This document shows, one piece after another, positions 1-7,748 of a DNA stretch of 46,757 nt. This stretch comes from Pseudomonas sp. PD9R (GTDB lineage: Bacteria; Pseudomonadota; Gammaproteobacteria; Pseudomonadales; Pseudomonadaceae). A program made the position numbers and the translations under genes. The notes below the pieces were generated by a model. It was not told where the DNA came from, made no database searches, and saw only the letters and a list, made by a program, of their open reading frames with translations. Location of the stretch: contig NZ_JAHTMR010000027.1 of NCBI RefSeq assembly GCF_019200975.1, positions 120 to 46,876 on the forward strand. Direction: 5' to 3'. Positions within the stretch are counted from its first letter, which is position 1. Each line of letters starts with the position of its first letter.

Positions 1-1188
1 GCCGGGCGCAGCAGTGTGCGGGTGTTGCATTGGGAATCGGTGCCACTCAGTGCGAATGACCAATATCGTTACAGCCTGAATGACCATCTGGGCTCCTGCG
101 CCCTTGAACTCGACAATAAGGGTGAAGTAATCAGCCAGGAGCGGTATCACCCGTTTGGCACCACGGCGTGGTTCGCAGGACGAGGGGAAGTTGAAGCGAG
201 TTACAAAACCGTGCGCTATTCGGGCAAAGAGCGCGATGCAACGGGGCTTTATTATTATGGGGTCAGGTATTACGTGGCGTGGTGGCAGCGGTGGTTGAAT
301 CCGGATCCTTTGGCGGATGTTGATGGTTTGAATTTGCTTTGCTTTGTTGCGAACTCTCCTCTTCGGTTTTTAGATTTTCAAGGGGGAGCAAAATTCCCTG
401 TGGAGTCAATTAGTTCTCATGAGGTTCGAGGTTTAATTGAGCGTGGTAAACACCTCGAGGCGTTGTCGCTAGCTCGTATCAAATCTTCGGTCGATGTGTC
501 TATTATCAATGAGTGGATTTTTTCGCTTACCTCCGAAGTAGATATGCAGTCCATGACCGTGTTTCAGAATCGGCACGACAATACGATTTATCGAGTTGGC
601 TCGGCGGTCGAAGGTGTCGGGTTCTTGGTTAAAAAAATGCAAGGCCCGGAGGGGCCTCAGCGCGAAGAGCTCGCATATAAAGTCAGTGAGAAAATCGGAT
701 TGCATTTTGTGCCACCTACAAAAGCTAAAGCTAAATCCATGATTCAACAGGAAGTGATTGGTACCAGAACTAACACTCAAGAAGGGCGAGATTTGCCGGC
801 GGCGGCTAAGCTGTTTTATTTTTTAATAAATGAGTTTGATGATAATTCTGGAAATCAATTGTGGGATACGCTCGGTAATGTGTATTTGATTGATCATGAG
901 GCGGCCTTCTCTGGAAGCAAAAACACGGTCTATAATTTATCTACGATAGAACTTTCGGAAGCTTTCAATGATGATCGATGGGAAAAATTCAAGTCAATAA
1001 GCGGCAGTGAGTGGAAAGCTATGATTTCCGAAAAGTATTCGACGCTTTCAAAGGAGGAGGTCACCGCATTTCTGGGGCGGATAGCGGATACGAAAATTGC
1101 GGTGCAACGAGAGATTGATTTCGGAGCCTTAGACTTCGGGAGCAAGCGCAGTTTTTGGCAGCGGGCAGTTGGGAAAAAAGCAGCATAA
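1..1188 (+). CDS. RHS-repeat polymorphic toxin, C-terminal part (5' end outside window), kinase-like toxin domain
   Basis: The reading frame is open to the left edge, so only the 3' end is present. A GTG at 16 is in frame but is not a credible start because the RHS core continues upstream. Counting from that GTG, residues 1-124 are a typical RHS core end: YRYSLNDHLGS, YHPFGTTAW, RYSGKERDATGLYYYGVRYY, NPDPL and a final LDFQGG. After this the DNA becomes visibly AT-richer and the protein unique, as expected for an exchangeable toxin tip. The tip (about 125-390) has features of the PI3/4-kinase/HipA kinase fold: FLVKKM (K206/K207), REELAYKVSEKIGL with FVPPT after it, a hinge-like QQEVIGT, INEFDDNSGN (D275/D276 to N280) and VYLIDHEAAF (D293). 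The catalytic assignment is inferred. RHS proteins usually deliver such tips by type VI secretion or contact. No immunity gene follows: a terminator comes 90 bp later, then algA on the other strand. Confidence 0.85.
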   Translation, partial: AGRSSVRVLHWESVPLSANDQYRYSLNDHLGSCALELDNKGEVISQERYHPFGTTAWFAGRGEVEASYKTVRYSGKERDATGLYYYGVRYYVAWWQRWLNPDPLADVDGLNLLCFVANSPLRFLDFQGGAKFPVESISSHEVRGLIERGKHLEALSLARIKSSVDVSIINEWIFSLTSEVDMQSMTVFQNRHDNTIYRVGSAVEGVGFLVKKMQGPEGPQREELAYKVSEKIGLHFVPPTKAKAKSMIQQEVIGTRTNTQEGRDLPAAAKLFYFLINEFDDNSGNQLWDTLGNVYLIDHEAAFSGSKNTVYNLSTIELSEAFNDDRWEKFKSISGSEWKAMISEKYSTLSKEEVTAFLGRIADTKIAVQREIDFGALDFGSKRSFWQRAVGKKAA

Positions 1189-1275
1189 ATCACGAGACAA
1201 GAGCTACTTTATTTGCAAGAAGCATAGTAAACAGGAACTAACCGCATGGCGCATTCATGATCGTTGATATACAGA

Positions 1276-1329
1276 AATAGCCCCACTTTCTGCGGCTAGG
1301 GGCCGCAGTTGGTGGGGCTATTATTTTTT
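1276..1329. terminator. Bidirectional terminator between the RHS gene and algA
   Basis: An 11-bp perfect outer stem (AATAGCCCCAC at 1276-1286, GTGGGGCTATT at 1312-1322) encloses a 7-bp inner stem (CTGCGGC/GCCGCAG). A T-rich run follows on the plus strand. It sits between the convergent RHS and algA stop codons and probably ends both transcripts. The T-run is clear only on the plus side. Confidence 0.8.
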
Positions 1330-1334
1330 ACTAA

Positions 1335-2786
1335 TTACTGCGCGATTGTCTTCACCGAAACCCCACGCTCAATCGGAGTCGAGCGACCATAGATATCGTC
1401 ATACCGCTCGATATCGTCTTCGCCCAGATAACTGCCCGACTGCACTTCGATAATCTCCAACGGAATTTTCCCTGGATTGCGCAAACGGTGCACCGAAGCA
1501 ATCGGAATGTAGGTCGACTGGTTCTCAGTCAGCAGAAACACGTTCTCATCGCAGGTCACTTCAGCCGTGCCGCTGACAACGATCCAGTGCTCGGCGCGGT
1601 GGTGGTGCATTTGCAGTGACAGGCACGCGCCCGGTTTGACCGAGATGTGCTTGACCTGGAAGCGTCCGCCCATGTCCACCGAGTCGTAGGAGCCCCACGG
1701 ACGATAGACCTCGCAGTGGTTCTGGGTTTCGCTGCGGCCCTGTTCGTTGAGGGTGTTGACCATTTGTTTCACGCCTTGGACCTTGTCCTTGTGGGCGATC
1801 ATCATGGCGTCCTTGGTTTCGACGACCACGATGTTTTCCAGGCCGATCACCGACACCAATTTGCCGTTGCCGTGGATCATGCAGTTGCGGCTGTCCTGGA
1901 TGACCACGTCGCCTTTGGTGACGTTGCCGTTGACGTCTTTTGCATTCACTTCCCACAGCGACGACCAGCAGCCGACATCGCTCCAGCCTGCGGTCAGAGG
2001 CACGACGCAGGCGCGTTGGGTTTTTTCCATCACCGAGTAGTCGATGGAATTGTCCGGGCAGCAGGCGAAAGTGGCTTCGTCGATGCTCACGGTGTCGGCA
2101 TCCTGCTCGCTGCGTTCCAGGGTCAGCAGGCAGGTATCGTAGATGTCCGGATCGTGTTTTTTCAGTTCTTCGAGGAAGCGGCTGGCGCGGAACAGGAACA
2201 TGCCGCTGTTCCAGAAATAGCCACCGGACTGCACAAACTCAGTGGCGCGCTTCACGTCGGGTTTTTCGACGAAGTGCGAGACACGGCTGACGCCTTCTGG
2301 CAGCAGTGAATCGTTGGTCGACTTGATGTAGCCGTAACCGGTTTCCGGTTTGGTGGCCGGGACGCCGAACAGCACCATTTCGCCGTTTTCGGCGGCGACG
2401 GTGGCCAGGGCCAGGGCGCGTTGCAGGGCTTTCTGGTCTTCCAGCACGTGGTCGGCTGGCAGCACCAGCATCAACTCGTCGCGACCTTCGTTGACCAGCA
2501 TCATCGCGGTCAGGGCCACGGCCGGCGCGGTGTTGCGGCCGAACGGTTCCATCAGGATGCGCTGGGTTTCCAGTTTACGGGCGCTCAATTGCTCGTTGAC
2601 GATGAAGCGGTGGTCCTTGTTGCAGACCACGATCGGGGTGTCCATGCCTTCGAACACCAGGCGTTCCAGGGTTTGCTGGAACAGCGTGTGTTCGCCGGTC
2701 AGGGCCAGGAACTGTTTCGGGAATTGCTTACGGGAAAGCGGCCAAAGACGTGAGCCACTACCACCTGACAAGATCACCGGAATCAT
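1335..2786 (-). CDS. algA: AlgA, bifunctional mannose-6-phosphate isomerase / mannose-1-phosphate guanylyltransferase
   Basis: AlgA catalyses the first and third steps of GDP-mannose synthesis in the cytoplasm: fructose-6-phosphate to mannose-6-phosphate, and mannose-1-phosphate plus GTP to GDP-mannose. The 483 residues match the family length (481 in P. aeruginosa). The N-terminal nucleotidyltransferase domain starts with the signature GGSGSRLWPLSRKQFPKQF at residues 8-26. The C-terminal cupin isomerase domain carries the metal-binding run QMHHHRAEHWIVVSGTAEV. It is the last gene of the alginate operon, separated from algF by 208 bp that hold a REPIN. In P. aeruginosa algA also has local promoter activity; I could not confirm one here. 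The transcript probably ends at the hairpin at 1276-1329. Confidence 0.97.
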   Translation of the reverse strand: MIPVILSGGSGSRLWPLSRKQFPKQFLALTGEHTLFQQTLERLVFEGMDTPIVVCNKDHRFIVNEQLSARKLETQRILMEPFGRNTAPAVALTAMMLVNEGRDELMLVLPADHVLEDQKALQRALALATVAAENGEMVLFGVPATKPETGYGYIKSTNDSLLPEGVSRVSHFVEKPDVKRATEFVQSGGYFWNSGMFLFRASRFLEELKKHDPDIYDTCLLTLERSEQDADTVSIDEATFACCPDNSIDYSVMEKTQRACVVPLTAGWSDVGCWSSLWEVNAKDVNGNVTKGDVVIQDSRNCMIHGNGKLVSVIGLENIVVVETKDAMMIAHKDKVQGVKQMVNTLNEQGRSETQNHCEVYRPWGSYDSVDMGGRFQVKHISVKPGACLSLQMHHHRAEHWIVVSGTAEVTCDENVFLLTENQSTYIPIASVHRLRNPGKIPLEIIEVQSGSYLGEDDIERYDDIYGRSTPIERGVSVKTIAQ

Positions 2787-2880
2787 ATTGTTACTCCTTG
2801 AAAATCGTTTGGGTCAGAGCTACTGCGTTCTGTCGTTTCACTCTTGTTTTTGTTCCGTATCGAAAGGCTGACGTTGCCGA

Positions 2881-2965
2881 TGTAGGCGCTGCCGAAGGCT
2901 GCGATCTTTTGATCTTGTTTTTAAAGGCGAAGATCAAAAGATCGCAGCCTTCGGCAGCTCCTACA
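2881..2965. repeat. REPIN (inverted REP pair) between algF and algA
   Basis: Two copies of the local REP (TGTAGG-G-GCTGCCGAAGGCTGCGATC, then CTTTTGATC) face each other and form a long hairpin with a short AT-rich loop. The left arm has GCGCTGCC instead of the usual GAGCTGCC. The same unit recurs through the window. Here it may change algA message level relative to algF. Confidence 0.9.
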
Positions 2966-2994
2966 TGGTTTGTGTCAGCTCTCCGAAAAAATTG

Positions 2995-3651
2995 TTAGCG
3001 CGTCGATACCGGGCGTTTCACCCAGACCGGCGACAGGCTGCTGCCACTGCCGGTGACGTACAGCACTGCGGCTTCACCGCGTTCCAGGGCGACCGGTTTT
3101 ACGTCGCCGACTTTCGTTGCGCCATCGTATAGCGCCAGGCTGACTTTCACCGGGTTGATTTCGCGTTCGCCACGGCCCTTGGCGGCCACGTTCGGCACCA
3201 CGTCGGTCTTGCCGTCGGCGGTTTTCAGGGTCAGTGCCTTGTCACTCAAGTTCTGCACGCGTACCAGGGATTTCTGTTTGTTCTTGAACGGTGGCTCTTC
3301 GATCAGTTGCGGCGCGCCGGAGGCGTTGTTGACCAGCGTGTAGTAGTGGTCACCCGCCAGTTTCACCGGCAGGCTCTGGCTGCCGACCTTGGCGCTGTAG
3401 TCGCCGCCCGGCATGAAGCTGAAGTCACTGCTGGACAGCGGCGCGACGTCGCTCAGGTTGGTGCTGCCGACGGTGGCGCTGACTTCGGTACTGCTGGCGT
3501 TGTAGATGCGCACGAAGGTCGAGCCTTTCGGAGCGGTCGGGCCGTACAGCGCGGCATCACCACCAGCAAAGGCGTGCATCGAGAGCACACTCATACCAGC
3601 AACCAGTGCAAAGGTCTTGGCGAGACGACGAGGAGTAGTCGTGAAAGTCAT
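2995..3651 (-). CDS. algF: AlgF, periplasmic alginate O-acetylation protein
   Basis: AlgF is needed for O-acetylation of mannuronate residues together with AlgI, AlgJ and AlgX in the periplasm; it has no identified catalytic site. The 218-residue product (216 in P. aeruginosa) begins with a basic n-region and hydrophobic stretch ending at SMHAFA before GGDAALYGP, a clear Sec signal peptide. The mature part is a small beta-rich protein with the family stretch APKGSTFVRIYNAS. It starts 17 bp after algJ, so the two are probably translated from the same message. Identity rests on this sequence together with its place between algJ and algA. Confidence 0.94.
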   Translation of the reverse strand: MTFTTTPRRLAKTFALVAGMSVLSMHAFAGGDAALYGPTAPKGSTFVRIYNASSTEVSATVGSTNLSDVAPLSSSDFSFMPGGDYSAKVGSQSLPVKLAGDHYYTLVNNASGAPQLIEEPPFKNKQKSLVRVQNLSDKALTLKTADGKTDVVPNVAAKGRGEREINPVKVSLALYDGATKVGDVKPVALERGEAAVLYVTGSGSSLSPVWVKRPVSTR

Positions 3652-3668
3652 GGAAGTACCTCTCTCTT

Positions 3669-4844
3669 TCAGTTTTGCGCCCGATCGGGCGTCTCGGATT
3701 TAGCGTTGATGGCTACGTTTTGTTGGCGCGCGCCGGCTTGTTTAAGCTCTGCGACCCACTGCGGGTCGGCGTCGCCGATTTCGTTGTTCACAGGCAGATA
3801 TCGTTCAGGAAACTCCCAGATCAGCACTTGTGGCGGGCTGTTCTTGAAAGCGTCGCTTTTCAGGTAGCTGAGCATCGGCAGAATCGGGCCGTGACCGTCT
3901 TCGGCGTAATTGACCACGTCGCTGTGCAGCGCCTGTTTCAATGCGCCGACGAAGTTCCAGTTGGGGTTGGCGCTGTAGCTGGTGCCGATCAGGGCCACCG
4001 GTACTTCGGTGTTGGCGAACAGGGCGTCGTCGCCGGCTGGCTGGTCGGAAACGGCAACGGTGTTGCGCTTCTGCAAAGGCTCTTGCTTGGGCATCAGGTT
4101 TTCGAACAGCGGGTCCAGCGGCAGGAACAGACGCAGGTCGCCCTTGTGGGTGATTTTCTCCGCCGGCGTAGTGACAAATTGCTGCGGCTCACCGCTGAGC
4201 GGGTACTTGTCGGCAATGGTCTTGGCCAGGCGGTTGGCGGCGATTTCGGCGCCTTCCGGGGTCCAGTGAGTGTCGGTGCGCAGGAATACTTGCTTGCCGT
4301 TTTGCTTGGCCTGTTGCAGTGGGCCGAGCAGGTCGGGCGCAGGAATTCGGTCGGCAGCCAGACGCTGATGGAAGTCCTTGTAGAGATTGGCGTGGATGCT
4401 CGCCGGTTTCACTTCACCCAGGTGTTCCGGGTACAAGCGCACCTTGGCCGGTACCACCGCCATCACCAGTTGCACACCTTTCTCTTTCAAGGTTTGGCGC
4501 ACGCCTTCGACCAGCGCGTAGTTGCCTTGCAGGTTCAGCTCTTCGTTGACCACCGGGTGGAATTCTTCATCGCTGTACAGCCACTGATCGCGACCGAGCA
4601 CCACGCCCGGACGACCTTCGTTGAACAGCTTGAAATCCAGTGCAGCCCAAAGGTTGGTGCCCAGGCGCTTGATCGGAAATTCGTCGTCGTAGTGCGTCTC
4701 TACGGCTTTGGTCCAGCGACCGTTCAGCACCGTCGCATCAGCGTTGGTACTGAAGCCGAGGAAGCTGCGCACCGACCATAGGCCGAGGGCCAGCAGGGTC
4801 ACCAGAAACAGGCCGATGTAGAAGACGCGTAATGAGCGGGTCAT
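3669..4844 (-). CDS. algJ: AlgJ, membrane-anchored alginate O-acetyltransferase (SGNH-like)
   Basis: AlgJ takes part in acetyl transfer to periplasmic polymannuronate. The 391-residue protein has an uncleaved N-terminal membrane anchor (about residues 8-28), then a periplasmic SGNH-like domain. The catalytic elements are visible: RTDTHW with D191 and H193, and LIGTSYS with S289. These are one position from the D190/H192/S288 triad reported for P. aeruginosa AlgJ. It lies 11 bp after algI and 17 bp before algF, the expected acetylation block. It resembles AlgX in fold but lacks the C-terminal carbohydrate-binding part. Confidence 0.95.
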   Translation of the reverse strand: MTRSLRVFYIGLFLVTLLALGLWSVRSFLGFSTNADATVLNGRWTKAVETHYDDEFPIKRLGTNLWAALDFKLFNEGRPGVVLGRDQWLYSDEEFHPVVNEELNLQGNYALVEGVRQTLKEKGVQLVMAVVPAKVRLYPEHLGEVKPASIHANLYKDFHQRLAADRIPAPDLLGPLQQAKQNGKQVFLRTDTHWTPEGAEIAANRLAKTIADKYPLSGEPQQFVTTPAEKITHKGDLRLFLPLDPLFENLMPKQEPLQKRNTVAVSDQPAGDDALFANTEVPVALIGTSYSANPNWNFVGALKQALHSDVVNYAEDGHGPILPMLSYLKSDAFKNSPPQVLIWEFPERYLPVNNEIGDADPQWVAELKQAGARQQNVAINAKSETPDRAQN

Positions 4845-4855
4845 GGTCAGATCCC

Positions 4856-6421
4856 TCAGAACTGGAAGTAAAGGAACGGCGAGAAGCTTTGTGCCGAGAG
4901 TTTGAGAATCGAGGCAATGAACAGCAGCAACACCAGGGCACGCATTGCGTAGCGCGACCAGTTCGCCGTCCAGTAGGCCGGTTGTACTTGAGCCTCGACG
5001 CCGACGGTGTAGCCAGGTTCGTGAATGCTCGCCGGGTTATCCCCAGGCACGGCTTTGATCAGGCCCGGTTGTGCAGCAGCGGGGCCATCAGCATCGACGT
5101 TCACCGCAGGCTTGGTCTTGACCGGTGGCTGGTTGGTGTAGAAATCGCGCAGGCCAAAGAACGCCAGGGTCACGTAAGCCACGATCAGCGTTGCCACTTG
5201 CAGGCCGGTGAGGCTGGCCTGGTTGAGTTCCGACAACGACCAGTCGCCGAAGCTGAACATCGCGCCGTACATGCGGCCGGCAACGTGCAGGTTTTCCGCA
5301 CGGAAGATCACCCAGCCCATCACCACCAGCAGGAAGGTCAGCACCCAGCGGATCGGATTGAAGCGGCGCGGCGACGTGTTCAGGCCGATGGCCTTTTCTA
5401 TCGCCAGCCACATGCCGTGCCAGGCACCCCAAACGATGTAAGTGATGTTCGCGCCGTGCCACAGACCACCGAGCAGCATGGTCAGGAACAGGTTGCGATA
5501 GGTCATCAACGTGCCTTTGCGGTTGCCGCCCAGCGTGATGTACAGGTAGTCACGCAGCCAGGTCGACAGGCTGATGTGCCAGCGCCGCCAGAACTCGGTG
5601 ATCGACTGGCTGACGTACGGCTGCTTGAAGTTTTCCATGAAACGGAAACCCATCATCAAGCCCAGGCCGATGGCCATGTCGCTGTAGCCGGAGAAGTCGA
5701 AATACAGTTGCGCGGTGTAGGCCAGTGCGCCGAGCCAGGCATCGCCCGTGGTCGGGTTTTGCAGGGCGAAACAATGGTCGGCCACTACCGCGAGGGTGTC
5801 GGCGATGAACACCTTTTTGATGAAACCCTGCATGAACCGCGTGCAGCCCTCGGAGAATTTATCGAGGGTGTGGGTGCGGTTGTTGAACTGATCGGCGAGG
5901 TCACGGAAGCGCAGCACCGGGCCGGCGATCAGGTGCGGGAAGATCGCCACGAACGCCGCGAAGTCGATCAGGTTGCGGGTCGCCGGGGTGTCGCCACGGT
6001 AGACGTCGATGATGTAGCTGATGGACTCGAAGATGTAGAACGAGATCCCGATCGGCAACAGCACATGCGTCAGGATGAATGGCTCCAGGCCCACCGACGT
6101 CATCATCGCGTTGATGCTGTCGACGCCGAAGTTGGCGTACTTGAAGTAGCCGAGGATGCACAGGTCAACGGCCACGCCGAGCAGCAGCCAGCGCTGCGCC
6201 GGTTGGGTCCTGACGCCTGCGGCACCGACTTTCAGGCCGATCCAGTAGTTCCACAGCGTGACGGCCGCGAACAGCGCCAGGAAGTCCACACGCCACCAGG
6301 CGTAGAACACGTAGCTGGCGATCAGCAGCAGCAGATTGCGATAGCGTTGCCCGCTCAGGTAGTACAAGCCGAGAAAGATCGGCAAGAACAAAAACAGGAA
6401 CACATTGGACGAAAAAACCAT
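4856..6421 (-). CDS. algI: AlgI, MBOAT-family acetyl carrier for alginate O-acetylation
   Basis: AlgI is a polytopic inner-membrane acyltransferase thought to pass acetyl groups from a cytoplasmic donor to AlgJ/AlgX in the periplasm. I chose the ATG at 6421 (521 residues, P. aeruginosa 520). It starts MVFSSNVFLFLFLP like the family and has AAGGAGAG six bases upstream, whereas an in-frame ATG eight codons earlier has no such site. Many hydrophobic segments are present. The MBOAT signature LLGGLWHGANITYIVWGAWHG contains two WHG histidines, one of which is the conserved active-site histidine. A REPIN of about 90 bp separates it from algL, the only wide gap in the acetylation and lyase block. Confidence 0.96.
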   Translation of the reverse strand: MVFSSNVFLFLFLPIFLGLYYLSGQRYRNLLLLIASYVFYAWWRVDFLALFAAVTLWNYWIGLKVGAAGVRTQPAQRWLLLGVAVDLCILGYFKYANFGVDSINAMMTSVGLEPFILTHVLLPIGISFYIFESISYIIDVYRGDTPATRNLIDFAAFVAIFPHLIAGPVLRFRDLADQFNNRTHTLDKFSEGCTRFMQGFIKKVFIADTLAVVADHCFALQNPTTGDAWLGALAYTAQLYFDFSGYSDMAIGLGLMMGFRFMENFKQPYVSQSITEFWRRWHISLSTWLRDYLYITLGGNRKGTLMTYRNLFLTMLLGGLWHGANITYIVWGAWHGMWLAIEKAIGLNTSPRRFNPIRWVLTFLLVVMGWVIFRAENLHVAGRMYGAMFSFGDWSLSELNQASLTGLQVATLIVAYVTLAFFGLRDFYTNQPPVKTKPAVNVDADGPAAAQPGLIKAVPGDNPASIHEPGYTVGVEAQVQPAYWTANWSRYAMRALVLLLFIASILKLSAQSFSPFLYFQF

Positions 6422-6524
6422 CCCGATCTCTCCTTGTTTAACCAACAGTCAAGGGCCAACGGCCCCCCCAAACCCCCCACGAAAACGGGGGCTAACTCAC
6501 AAAAACAAACCTGACACCGACCGG

Positions 6525-6613
6525 TGTAGGAGCTGTCGAGTAAAACGAGGCTGCGATCTTTTGCTGTTTAGAAGATCAAGATCAAAAGATCGCAGCCTGC
6601 GGCAGCTCCTACA
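6525..6613. repeat. REPIN between algL and algI
   Basis: The arms are TGTAGGAGCTGTCGAG...CGAGGCTGCGATCTTTTG and its partner ending CTGCGGCAGCTCCTACA. The two arms carry different variable parts (TCGAGTAAAACGAGG versus CCGCAGG), so the hairpin has an internal mismatch. The right edge lies 2 bp from the algL stop codon. Confidence 0.9.
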
Positions 6614-6615
6614 GG

Positions 6616-7740
6616 TCAGGAGCCTTTACTGCCTTTTTCATTGGCCGGGTCGTAGACCCTGGTCAAATCCCCACCGAGGCGGAAGGTCTTGAACGGTTGC
6701 ATCCCGTGCTTTTTCGCCAGCACATCCGGCGCGCAGGTGTAGAGGGTGCAGAACGGTTCGAGCCAGGCGAATTTCATGTCCTCTTTCAAGTCGGTCATGT
6801 CCTGTTCCTTGCCGTTCTTTTTCTCGAACTCGTCCGGATCTTTCACCCCGGCGAGCACGCGATCACCCAGGCGTTTCAGCGCGCCGTTGTTTTCCTGGCG
6901 CAGATCCACACCGTTGACCTGGGCAAAACTGGCGATCATCGCCAGCGGCGGCAGGGCGTAGTTGTGATAGGCGAGGGCGCGCTGTTGACGCTTGAGTTCG
7001 TTGGGCAGGAAGCCGTCGGCGTCGACCTGATTGGCGCCGACTTTGTATTCCTTCACCGCCCAGTCGAACAGGTCGCGGCGGTTGGTGGCGATGGAGGTTG
7101 CCATCACCGACCACGCAGCCCAGTACGAGTGGTTGTTGGTCTTGTCCAGCGGCAGGTTGTCCCAGTCGCTGACCACCTGATCGGCCATTTTGCTGAACCA
7201 GGCTTCGATCAATTGCGACTCTTGCTGGTGGTTGGCCAGCGGATGCGAGTCGGAAAATTTCAGGCGAATGTACGATGAGGCCATGCTGCCGAGCGCCCAT
7301 TTGCGCATCGACTTGCCGGTGTGGTTGAAGTCCTTGGACATCAACGCATCGGCCTTGGCCCAGGCGGTCAACCAGTTGAGCGTGCACTCCAGTTGTTCCG
7401 GACGACCGTCACGCATGAACTGCATCACGCGCTTGCTGGTGCCGCGCTCGATCTTGGTGATGTCGGCGGTGCTGTCGCGGAAGGCTTTTTCCGATTGCAC
7501 GTTCAGGGTTGCGCGGGACTTGTCCGAACCTTCGTACTTGCTGCGAAATTGCAGCGAGCCGGTGTACGGCGTCGGCATCGCATCGCAGCCTTCGCTGCTG
7601 TCGCCGGTCTTGAGTTTTTCAATCGGCGCGAAGTAACCCTGGGGCGGGCGCAATGGCGCGGCGGCCTGGGTCGCTCCGGCAAATATCGCCAGACTCAATA
7701 ACGTCGGTGCCAACAGATTTGAACGTTTCAGATGTCGCAT
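6616..7740 (-). CDS. algL: AlgL, periplasmic poly(beta-D-mannuronate) lyase
   Basis: AlgL cleaves alginate by beta-elimination (PL5 family) and clears polymer that strays into the periplasm. I prefer the ATG at 7740 because GAGGT precedes it at normal spacing. An ATG at 7752 overlaps the algX stop (ATGA) but has no ribosome site. The product is about 374 residues with a Sec signal peptide (LLAPTLLSLAIFAGATQAAA). The PL5 signature is complete: DFNHTGKSMRKWALGSM, TNNHSYWAAWSVM with the catalytic Asn-His pair, and LKRQQRALAYHNYALPPLAM with the Arg and Tyr. The C-terminus has the family's FRLGGDLTRVY. It is translationally close to algX. Confidence 0.96.
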   Translation of the reverse strand: MRHLKRSNLLAPTLLSLAIFAGATQAAAPLRPPQGYFAPIEKLKTGDSSEGCDAMPTPYTGSLQFRSKYEGSDKSRATLNVQSEKAFRDSTADITKIERGTSKRVMQFMRDGRPEQLECTLNWLTAWAKADALMSKDFNHTGKSMRKWALGSMASSYIRLKFSDSHPLANHQQESQLIEAWFSKMADQVVSDWDNLPLDKTNNHSYWAAWSVMATSIATNRRDLFDWAVKEYKVGANQVDADGFLPNELKRQQRALAYHNYALPPLAMIASFAQVNGVDLRQENNGALKRLGDRVLAGVKDPDEFEKKNGKEQDMTDLKEDMKFAWLEPFCTLYTCAPDVLAKKHGMQPFKTFRLGGDLTRVYDPANEKGSKGS

Positions 7741-7748
7741 AGCAGACC

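Noticed and set aside
930..1193. Minus-strand 87-codon frame at the RHS 3' end as a possible immunity gene
   Set aside because: It is fully antisense to the toxin domain, on the wrong strand for co-expression, and shows no ordered composition.
4832..6514. Long plus-strand frame of 560 codons opposite algI
   Set aside because: High-GC antisense shadow of algI with His/Arg/Gln-rich, non-family composition. The same applies to plus-strand frames at 9100-10884, 10605-12602, 15112-16452 and 16595-18190.
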